From the NCBI RefSeq assembly GCF_003479605.1, contig NZ_QUHR01000019.1, positions 1-11,134 of the forward strand: a stretch of DNA of 11,134 bases, given 5' to 3'. A model generated the notes under the pieces. That model saw nothing but the letters and a program-made list of their open reading frames with translations. It was not told the origin of the DNA and did not search any database. How positions within the stretch are numbered: position 1 is the stretch's first letter; each line of letters starts with the position of its first letter. The DNA comes from Roseburia sp. AF12-17LB. Its GTDB lineage: Bacteria; Bacillota; Clostridia; Lachnospirales; Lachnospiraceae. The translations under genes and the position numbers were made by a program. Below, piece after piece: positions 5,798 to 11,134 of this stretch.

Positions 5798-7963
5798 TTA
5801 TTTTGCTTTTACTGTTACATTTAATGTCTGGCTTTCCTTATAAGGACGGAACAAAAGATAAATGAATCCGATGATTAAAAGGAATGCGACTACTGTTCCA
5901 ATACCAAATGTTCCTGCTGTAATTAAGGAACCAATCTGGAAGATACATAAGGATACAACATATGCAAGGATACACTGATATCCGATTGCGAACCAGAACC
6001 ATTTTGTATTGTTCATCTCACGTTTGATTGCACCCATAGCTGCAAAACATGGTGCACACAGTAAGTTGAATACTAAGTAAGAATATGCTGCAAGTGCAGT
6101 CATGCTGCTTGCAAGGTTACCCCAGATTTCTGCTCCGTCTTCTGCAACTTCTGCAAATCCGAATAACTGTCCGATTGTTCCTACTACGTTCTCTTTTGCG
6201 ATTAATCCGGTAATCGCTGCAACTGTCATCTTCCAGTTACCCCATCCAAGAGGTGCGAAGATCCAGGCAACTGCATTACCAATCTTAGCTAAGATACATT
6301 CTGCCTGAGCAGCTTCCAGCGCGGTTCCTTCCAGTCCGTCAAAGCTTAACATTCCGAAGCTTCCGTCTGTCCATCCAAAGTTCATTAAGAACCAGACTAC
6401 GATAGTTGATAAGAGGATGATGGTACCAGCCTTCTTAATAAAGGACCAGCCTCTCTCCCACATGCTTCTTAATACGTTTCCAACTGTTGGCCAGTGATAT
6501 GCCGGTAACTCCATAACGAATGGTGCCGGATCTCCAGCGAACATCTTTGTTTTCTTTAAGATAATACCGGAACAGATGATTGCTGCGATACCAACGAAAT
6601 ATGCACTTGGTGCAACCCATGAAGCTCCATCAAACAATGCACCAGCGATTAATGCGATGATTGGAAGTTTTGCTCCACATGGGATAAATGTTGTTGTCAT
6701 GATTGTCATCTTACGGTCTCTGTCATTTTCAATGGTTCTGGATGCCATAACTCCAGGAACTCCACAACCACTACCGATTAACATCGGGATAAATGATTTT
6801 CCGGAAAGACCGAATTTACGGAAGATACGGTCCATGATAAATGCGACACGAGCCATATAACCGCAGGACTCTAAGAATGCCAGGAAGATAAATAATACCA
6901 GCATCTGAGGTACGAATCCGAGAACCGCACCAACACCAGAGATAATACCATCTACGATAAGACCTGTCAGCCAGTCTGCACATCCGATATTTTCAAAGAA
7001 GTTCTGTGCTGCCGGGATAATCCACTCACCAAATAAGGTATCATTGGTCCAGTCTGTCAGAATAGAACCTACTGTTGTTACAGATACATAATATACAACC
7101 CACATAACTACTGCGAAGATTGGCAGTGCCAGCCAACGGTTTGTTACGATACGGTCAATCTTATCGGAAGTAGAAAGTGCTTTCTTGCCATTCTTGGTAA
7201 TACACTCACCAATAATGCTTGAAATATATACATATCTTTCATTTGTGATAATACTTTCGGTATCATCATCAAATGCATCTTCCATTTCTTTGATTTCTGC
7301 AGATACATCTGCTTTCTGTTTCATCTGCTCTGCAATCTTATCATCTTTCTCAAGAAGTTTGATTGCGAAGAAACGTTTCTGTTCTTCCGGAATATCACTT
7401 CCTAATTTTTCTTCTGCTTTGCGGATGATGTCCTCCGCTTCTTTCGAGAACTCATGTACCGGAGCTGCTGCTTTCTGTTTTGCTGCTTCGATTGCTTTCT
7501 CTGCTGCCGCTGTAATTCCGGTTCCCTTTAATGCAGAAATTTCAACAACTTCGCATCCTAATTTCTTAGAAAGCTTGCCGATATGTATCTGGTCTCCGGA
7601 TTTCTTTACCAAGTCCATCATGTTTACAGCCATGATAACCGGAATTCCCAGTTCCATTAACTGTGTAGAAAGATAAAGGTTTCTCTCGATGTTAGTTCCA
7701 TCTACAATATTTAAGATTGCATCCGGCCGATCGTTAATCAGATAATTTCTTGCAACGACTTCTTCCAGTGTATATGGTGATAAGGAATAGATACCTGGTA
7801 AGTCCATGATTGTTACATCCTTATGACCTTTTAACTTTCCTTCTTTTTTCTCTACAGTTACGCCCGGCCAGTTACCTACGAACTGGTTAGAACCTGTCAG
7901 AGCATTAAATAATGTGGTTTTTCCACTGTTGGGATTTCCTGCTAATGCAATTTTAATCGCCAT
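5798..7963 (-). CDS. feoB: Ferrous iron transport protein B
   Basis: The Fe(II) permease of the cytoplasmic membrane, 721 residues, complete. The N-terminal G domain shows all motifs: G1 GNPNSGKT (9-16), G2 T36 within GVTVE, G3 DLPG (54-57), G4 NMMD (114-117) and G5 SALKG (143-147). A charged helical region (about 170-270, the GDI-like domain) leads to the first membrane helix at about 279-297. The membrane part has the conserved LESCGYMARVAFIMDR and GCGVPG (400-405) segments typical of FeoB pores. The ATG has GAGGAG about 8 bases upstream. It is preceded by a 160-base spacer with its own operator, so it may be transcribed both from the feoA promoter and locally. FeoA proteins, the Cys-rich mini-protein and two regulators surround it. 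Confidence 0.97.
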   Translation of the reverse strand: MAIKIALAGNPNSGKTTLFNALTGSNQFVGNWPGVTVEKKEGKLKGHKDVTIMDLPGIYSLSPYTLEEVVARNYLINDRPDAILNIVDGTNIERNLYLSTQLMELGIPVIMAVNMMDLVKKSGDQIHIGKLSKKLGCEVVEISALKGTGITAAAEKAIEAAKQKAAAPVHEFSKEAEDIIRKAEEKLGSDIPEEQKRFFAIKLLEKDDKIAEQMKQKADVSAEIKEMEDAFDDDTESIITNERYVYISSIIGECITKNGKKALSTSDKIDRIVTNRWLALPIFAVVMWVVYYVSVTTVGSILTDWTNDTLFGEWIIPAAQNFFENIGCADWLTGLIVDGIISGVGAVLGFVPQMLVLFIFLAFLESCGYMARVAFIMDRIFRKFGLSGKSFIPMLIGSGCGVPGVMASRTIENDRDRKMTIMTTTFIPCGAKLPIIALIAGALFDGASWVAPSAYFVGIAAIICSGIILKKTKMFAGDPAPFVMELPAYHWPTVGNVLRSMWERGWSFIKKAGTIILLSTIVVWFLMNFGWTDGSFGMLSFDGLEGTALEAAQAECILAKIGNAVAWIFAPLGWGNWKMTVAAITGLIAKENVVGTIGQLFGFAEVAEDGAEIWGNLASSMTALAAYSYLVFNLLCAPCFAAMGAIKREMNNTKWFWFAIGYQCILAYVVSLCIFQIGSLITAGTFGIGTVVAFLLIIGFIYLLFRPYKESQTLNVTVKAK

Positions 7964-8011
7964 CTTTTTTACTCCTCTTTTCTTCTTTCTTTTATCATTT
8001 TTGAATTTCCT

Positions 8012-8030
8012 GCATAGAGCCTTTCTATGC
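8012..8030 (-). promoter_or_regulatory. Hairpin in the feoB leader
   Basis: GCATAGA, 5-nt loop, TCTATGC: a perfect 7-bp stem 49 bases before the feoB start. A second inverted repeat, AGTCCGA (8035-8041) and TCGGACT (8057-8063) with a 15-nt loop, lies just upstream in the transcript. Neither is followed by a T-run, so these are not terminators. They could stabilise or process the feoAA-feoB mRNA, or be protein sites. Confidence 0.4.
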
Positions 8031-8107
8031 TGTTAGTCCGATGTTTCTTTTGTTAGTCGGACTGTTCCAATGTTAGCTTGGCATTCTTTATGTTAGTATT
8101 TACTAAC
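8031..8107. promoter_or_regulatory. Phased TGTTAG array with full DtxR-type operator upstream of feoB
   Basis: TGTTAG occurs at 8031, 8051, 8071 and 8091, exactly 20 bp apart. The last one is half of a full dyad at 8092-8107 (GTTAGTATTTACTAAC, arms of 7 bp). That dyad matches the feoA-promoter operator at 14 of 16 bases. A weak minus-strand promoter (TTGCAT at 8112-8117, then TAACAT 16 bp on) would straddle the dyad. The regulator is presumably the DtxR-family protein encoded at 8799. The 20-bp phase places all half-sites on nearly the same face of the helix. Confidence 0.7.
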
Positions 8108-8123
8108 CTATATGCAAAAAAAT

Positions 8124-8345
8124 TTATTCTACTTCAATCATTTCTGCATCTGCTTTACGAAGAGAAAGCTCATAGCCTCTGACCGTCACCTCTACCGGAT
8201 CACCCAGTGGAGCAACCTTTCTTACATAAACGTCCACGCCCTTGGTAATTCCCATGTCCATGATACGTCTCTTTACCGGTCCCTCTCCGGACAGCTTTTT
8301 CACCTTTACAGTCTGACCGCAGGCTACTTCTTTTAATGTCTTCAT
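8124..8345 (-). CDS. feoA: FeoA family protein (second copy)
   Basis: A 73-residue cytoplasmic SH3-like protein: MKTLKEVACGQTVKVKKLSG, then VKRRIMDMGITKGVDVYV, APLGDPVEVTVRGYELSLRKADAEMI. The RRIMDMG, GDPVEV and YELSLRK blocks are classic FeoA. FeoA proteins help FeoB, probably by contacting its cytoplasmic part. The start is at 8345, where GGAGGAAATT precedes the ATG; a longer in-frame version back to 8399 has no site and overlaps the first feoA. This copy is the more canonical of the two. It lies 19 bases after feoA-1 and 160 bases before feoB. Confidence 0.95.
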   Translation of the reverse strand: MKTLKEVACGQTVKVKKLSGEGPVKRRIMDMGITKGVDVYVRKVAPLGDPVEVTVRGYELSLRKADAEMIEVE

Positions 8346-8364
8346 AATTTCCTCCTTCTGGCTG

Positions 8365-8574
8365 TTACACCATAATCTTATTTGCCATGTCTTTTCCAAT
8401 TGCTACTCTGGATTCTTTGACATTTACAATCATATTTCCATTTACCTCGGATACTACTGTTACTGTACCACCGGCAACAAAACCAAGGTTTTCAAGAAAT
8501 CTTCTTGTCTCTTCTTTACCGCCGACTTTCTTAATTACGTTCGGCTCTCCTTCTTTTACCATAGATAAAGGCAT
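8365..8574 (-). CDS. feoA: FeoA family protein (first copy)
   Basis: A 69-residue SH3-like FeoA protein: MPLSMVKEGEPNVIKKVGG, RRFLENLGFVAGGTVTVV, NMIVNVKESRVAIGKDMANKIMV. It shares the FeoA layout (F/M-LGF-turn, then the ESRVAIGKDMANKI end) but lacks the GDP motif of the second copy, so the two belong to different FeoA subgroups. Two ATGs stand back to back; I chose the second (8572-8574) because GAGGAG is 6 bases from it and only 3 from the first. It is the first gene of the feo operon, directly behind the operator-overlapped promoter. Confidence 0.94.
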   Translation of the reverse strand: MPLSMVKEGEPNVIKKVGGKEETRRFLENLGFVAGGTVTVVSEVNGNMIVNVKESRVAIGKDMANKIMV

Positions 8575-8626
8575 CATGTTCTCCTCTTTTCTATTGTGCT
8601 ATTGTTAATTTTTTCTCATTTCATTG

Positions 8627-8658
8627 GTTAGTATATTCTAACTATCATTAGTTGTCAA
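8627..8658 (-). promoter_or_regulatory. feo operon promoter with overlapping DtxR-type operator
   Basis: On the minus strand, TTGACA (8653-8658), a 17-bp spacer, then TATACT (8630-8635): a near-consensus promoter. The dyad GTTAG-N6-CTAAC (8627-8642) sits on the -10 box, and a second inverted repeat AACTA-N4-TAGTT (8640-8653) fills the spacer up to the -35. A metal-bound DtxR-type repressor here would block RNA polymerase, so feoA would be expressed when iron is low. Confidence 0.85.
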
Positions 8659-8715
8659 GAACGTTTTTGAGAAAATTTTATCATTAAGAAACATTTTTTT
8701 GCTTCATTTTATGAT

Positions 8716-8744
8716 TTGATATGTTCTGCTTAATATGTTATACT
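8716..8744 (+). promoter_or_regulatory. Promoter of the DtxR-family regulator
   Basis: TTGATA (8716-8721), a 17-bp spacer and TATACT (8739-8744), then a start region about 45-50 bases before the ATG. It is divergent from the feo promoter, about 60 bp away. No full GTTAG-N6-CTAAC dyad overlaps it, so strong self-control is not evident. Confidence 0.7.
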
Positions 8745-8798
8745 TACCTAAATTCATGTATTATTATAGGAAAAAAACGTTAATGGGGGTGTTGTTAT

Positions 8799-9161
8799 AT
8801 GGCAACAAATGAATCAGCAGAAAATTATCTTGAGACTATTCTTATGCTGAGCAAAAAGCTTCCTGTGGTTCGTTCTGTAGATATTGCCAATGAACTTGGC
8901 TTTAAAAAATCCAGTGTCAGCATAGCAATGAAGAATTTAAGAGAAAGGAATCATATTACGGTAACCGATTCCGGTTTCATCTATCTTACCGATTCCGGTC
9001 GTGAGATTGCAGAAATGATTTATGAACGTCACGAATTTCTTTCTACCTGGTTAGAAAGTCTTGGTGTACCAAAGGAAATCGCAACAGAAGATGCATGCAA
9101 AATGGAACATGTTATCAGTAAAGAAAGCTTTACCGCAATCAAAAAAGCTCTGAAGCAGTAA
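8799..9161 (+). CDS. DtxR-family iron-dependent transcriptional regulator (IdeR-like, no SH3 domain)
   Basis: A 120-residue DtxR/MntR-family repressor. Residues 1-65 are the winged helix (SAENYLETILMLSKK, VRSVDIANEL, KKSSVSIAMKNLRER, TDSGFIYLTDSGREIAE). Residues about 66-120 are the dimerisation and metal domain. It ends there, so the SH3-like third domain of DtxR/IdeR is missing, as in MntR. Metal ligands by alignment to known members: H78, C100, E103 and H104 (DACKMEH, like the DtxR ACRWEH stretch). Cys at position 100 instead of the MntR Glu points to iron rather than manganese. The N-terminal ligand position (Met10 in DtxR, Asp8 in MntR) is Asn9 here. GGGGGTG precedes the ATG by about 8 bases. 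Divergent position and matching operators make it the likely feo repressor. Confidence 0.93.
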   Translation: MATNESAENYLETILMLSKKLPVVRSVDIANELGFKKSSVSIAMKNLRERNHITVTDSGFIYLTDSGREIAEMIYERHEFLSTWLESLGVPKEIATEDACKMEHVISKESFTAIKKALKQ

Positions 9162-9184
9162 TACTACTGCTCCAAAGCTTTTTC
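9141..9184. terminator. Bidirectional terminator containing both convergent stop codons
   Basis: An inner stem AGCAGTA (9154-9160), loop ATAC, TACTGCT (9165-9171) is extended after symmetric 4-base internal loops by an outer AAAAAGCT/AGCTTTTT stem (9142-9149 and 9176-9183). Runs of A and T on the outside allow termination in both directions. The regulator's TAA (9159-9161) and the DUF1275 gene's TAG (9164-9166) both lie inside it. Confidence 0.75.
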
Positions 9185-9838
9185 TTTGTCTACAAACATC
9201 ATAATGAATGCCATGAACAACACGGCTGCACATATCAAAATTGCTTTCTCTGCCAATAATTTCACAAAGGCATTTCCAATAATCGCCCCTATTATAAACA
9301 TCAGGATAATGCCATAATACAGCATTCCTTTAAACGCGGATTCTTTATTCTTCGTATAATGGAAATCACACCAGTTCTGTGTCCCGCTTCTTAAGTTTCC
9401 GATGCACATCGTGGTTGCAATTCCATTGCCATGTATCTTCCGGAAGCTCTCCACCTGTATTCCACATGCCAGTGATGTTAAGCTGTTGGCTGCCAGATTC
9501 ATGCTCTGTGGAAAAAAGCATACCACAAATAGCACCAGTGCTTCACATAATACAGAAAGCTGCCGCCAATGAAACAGGCTCTTATCTTTTGCATGTACCC
9601 GTACTACATCTGCCAGCGCTATTCCCACCGCAAATGCCAGCACCGGAAACAGATAACGCAGTGCCATTCCCCAGTTTCTCTCCGATAAATTGATTCCGAG
9701 CAATAACATATTTCCCGTCTGCGCATTAGCAAATACTTCATCCCTGCACATATAGGAATATGCATCCATAAATCCTCCAGCCAACGCCAGCACGATTCCA
9801 AGTTCTATTGATTCCGACATCTGTCTGGAACGCCTCAT
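9164..9838 (-). CDS. YoaK / DUF1275 family membrane protein
   Basis: A 224-residue integral membrane protein of the DUF1275 (YoaK) family, function unknown. The family signature near the N-terminus is clear: GGFMDAYSYM (21-30) followed by VFANAQTGNMLLLGI (35-49). About six hydrophobic segments follow, with a conserved-looking GIQVESFRKIHGNGIATTMCIGNLRSG loop in the second half, the internal half-repeat seen in this family. I start at the ATG 9836-9838, because GAGAGG lies 9 bases before it; the ATG three codons earlier would touch that site. It is convergent with the regulator gene, with only two bases between the stop codons. Confidence 0.9.
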   Translation of the reverse strand: MRRSRQMSESIELGIVLALAGGFMDAYSYMCRDEVFANAQTGNMLLLGINLSERNWGMALRYLFPVLAFAVGIALADVVRVHAKDKSLFHWRQLSVLCEALVLFVVCFFPQSMNLAANSLTSLACGIQVESFRKIHGNGIATTMCIGNLRSGTQNWCDFHYTKNKESAFKGMLYYGIILMFIIGAIIGNAFVKLLAEKAILICAAVLFMAFIMMFVDKEKALEQ

Positions 9839-9997
9839 AATTATCATCCTCTCATCCTTGGTTTTCTTCTTATTATACTATGGGTGTCAAGGGGAGGGAT
9901 GAGGTCTCTACACTATTCTTATCTTTGTTTGGAATTGTTTTTCAATGATTCTTCGACTATTTGCAAAATTGAAATACTTTCCGATAACTTTTATATG
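9839..9997. other. Short intergenic spacer with TATAAT
   Basis: A minus-strand TATAAT (9872-9877) lies about 35 bases before the DUF1275 start and is the best -10 candidate, but no -35 is correctly spaced. The rest, up to the stop of the 9998 gene, is T-rich with no clear terminator hairpin. Confidence 0.35.
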
Positions 9998-10645
9998 CTA
10001 CTCTTTAAATATATCTTTTTTCCTTATTTTAGATAGAAATGATTCTTTAAGTCCAATTGCAATTCCTATTCCAATCATACATATCCCCTCTATTGCCAAT
10101 ACCAAAACCAAAGATAACTCTACATATGCTAAAATTAGAGCGCATTTTCCTTTTGCATAACCCACTATAAAAGTTAGTATATATATAACTATTACTTCAA
10201 GTACTATTCTTAACATACTTTTTTCAAATACTCCTAAATAGTTATATGTCGTAATTATATTTGAATCCAAATATCCTAATCGTCTTCTTAGCTTCGTATT
10301 CATTTTGTCTATATTTTTTTCAAATTGTTTATATGCTATATTATCGAATTTAGCACCCTCAAAATTTTCAAATGCTCTTAATGTAGTCTTATCTGCATAT
10401 TTCCTATATTTAGTTAAATACTTTTTACATTTATCCATGCTTTGCTGAATATCTGCATTACTTTTTGTTATATAATAAATAGGATAGTATATTCTATTAT
10501 AGGCTATTTCCAGTTTATCTAACGGAATATTTCTATGATATTTATATTTTGTAATAAAAAATGTAATCAAACCAGTTGCTAACGCTGCTATTAAACTATC
10601 CATTTTTTGAATATAGTCTATCATTGGCATAAGTATATTTAACAT
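9998..10645 (-). CDS. Unrecognised membrane protein with central helical domain
   Basis: A 215-residue protein, family not recognised. One hydrophobic segment near the N-terminus (about 15-33) is followed by a roughly 110-residue basic, helical, Tyr/Lys-rich cytoplasmic part (LEIAYNRIYYPIYYITKSN, then KKYLTKYRKYADK, then FEKNIDKMNTKLRRRLGYL). Two or three membrane segments follow (about 144-164 and 168-198) and a short basic tail. The coding sequence is very AT-rich compared with the feo genes, which suggests transfer. The start is chosen at 10643-10645, with GGAGGG 10 bases upstream; longer versions starting at 10654 or 10663 have the site inside or too close. The layout resembles membrane effectors of defence systems, but no motif supports that strongly. 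Confidence 0.65.
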   Translation of the reverse strand: MLNILMPMIDYIQKMDSLIAALATGLITFFITKYKYHRNIPLDKLEIAYNRIYYPIYYITKSNADIQQSMDKCKKYLTKYRKYADKTTLRAFENFEGAKFDNIAYKQFEKNIDKMNTKLRRRLGYLDSNIITTYNYLGVFEKSMLRIVLEVIVIYILTFIVGYAKGKCALILAYVELSLVLVLAIEGICMIGIGIAIGLKESFLSKIRKKDIFKE

Positions 10646-10697
10646 TTCTCCCATTCCCTCCATAATCTTACAATTAAATTACTTATTTTCTTCTAAA

Positions 10698-11096
10698 CTA
10701 ATTAGGATAACTAGTCAAACTTTTCCATCTTTTAGAATCGTCTATGTAATCATTCATTAACCTTATCTGTATATATATGCTATTACTTTCGCAGAACATT
10801 CTTACTAACATTTTGGAAACGTGAAAAGTCCATAAATTGGGAATTGTGCTTGATAATATTACATATCTATTGTATGAATAACACCACTCATACATTTCCA
10901 GAATTTCCTTGTCTTTTACTTTCAAACTAATATGACACAACTATAATAAATTTAATATATCCTGCTCACTCCAATATTCATTAGGATAAATTGATAACTC
11001 ATCTTTATGCTTACGAATAATTCTTTGTGGTGTATCTGTATTATCATATACATGCATAATGTCACATATATCAAGTAATTTACTCAAACTTCGCAC
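10698..11096 (-). pseudogene. Probable broken gene, one frame split by an amber stop
   Basis: One minus-strand frame stays open from about 11096 to 10698 except for a single TAG at 10941-10943. The upstream part (51 codons, from a GTG at 11094-11096) reads VRSLSKLLDICDIMHVYDN and ends SEQDILNLL. The downstream part (80 codons, first possible start the TTG right after the TAG) reads CHISLKVKDKEILEMYEW and ends KSLTSYPN. Neither has a ribosome binding site. Both look protein-like, with similar base composition. No family was recognised. Alternatives are two separate small genes or chance open frames in AT-rich DNA. A 34-base gap separates it from the next gene, so they may once have been one transcript. 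Confidence 0.35.
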
Positions 11097-11108
11097 ATTA
11101 AAATGTGC
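11093..11108. repeat. Short inverted repeat at right edge
   Basis: GCACATT, two As, AATGTGC: 7-bp arms with a 2-base centre. It overlaps the possible GTG start of the broken gene and could be an operator, but a chance match cannot be excluded. Confidence 0.35.
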
Positions 11109-11134
11109 CTATGCACCTTGAAAATTCAATAATA

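Noticed and set aside
7185..7676. Long plus-strand open frame within feoB
   Set aside because: It is the antisense shadow of the feoB G-domain and linker, with no start site or protein-like features.
8346..8399. Longer N-terminus for the second FeoA
   Set aside because: It overlaps the first feoA, lacks a ribosome binding site, and FeoA proteins start at the MKTLKEV position.
9872..9890. Minus-strand TTGACA (9885-9890) and TATAAT (9872-9877) before the DUF1275 gene
   Set aside because: They are only 7 bp apart, so they cannot be the -35 and -10 of one promoter. The TATAAT alone may still serve.
1..11134. CRISPR arrays, tRNA, rRNA and insertion sequences
   Set aside because: No regularly spaced direct repeats with spacers, no cloverleaf or rRNA-like stretch, and no transposase or terminal inverted repeats were seen on either strand.

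Overview
The window looks like a chromosomal segment of an anaerobic low-GC Firmicute of class Clostridia, most likely a Lachnospiraceae-type gut bacterium. The reasons are the AT-rich DNA, strong AGGAGG-type ribosome binding sites, and a Clostridia-style feo locus: two small FeoA proteins, a FeoB, a FeoB-associated Cys-rich mini-protein and a DtxR-family regulator. No species call is made.

Region 1 (1-4030) is accessory. Six minus-strand genes (3791 down to 337) form a probable operon of mostly unrecognised, very AT-rich membrane proteins. Two of them carry possible PH-like domains. The operon ends in a 466-residue protein joining an EF-Tu domain-2-like barrel to an SseB-like domain. The operon leader (3865-4009) has a diverged copy at 219-309, so the set may be one unit of a tandemly arranged cassette family. 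One member has probably lost its normal start by frameshift. Another is separated from its upstream neighbour by a single in-frame stop.

Region 2 (4081-5299) is a plus-strand CPBP (Abi/CAAX-protease-like) membrane protein with a C-terminal DUF4190-like part, an extended -10 promoter and a strong terminator shared with the convergent feo operon.

Region 3 (5344-9161) is the iron module. On the minus strand it reads feoA, feoA, a 160-nt regulatory spacer, feoB, a Cys-rich membrane mini-protein and a Fur-like protein reduced to its DNA-binding domain. A DtxR/IdeR-type regulator is transcribed divergently. Near-identical 16-bp dyads (GTTAG-N6-CTAAC) overlap the feoA -10 box and lie just upstream of feoB. 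The feoB-proximal spacer carries four TGTTAG half-sites at exactly 20-bp spacing. The simplest reading is that the DtxR protein, loaded with Fe(II), represses both feoA and feoB transcription.

Region 4 (9164-11134) has a YoaK/DUF1275 membrane protein convergent with the regulator, both stop codons lying inside one terminator hairpin. Beyond it is a very AT-rich accessory stretch with an unrecognised membrane protein and a probably broken gene at the right edge.
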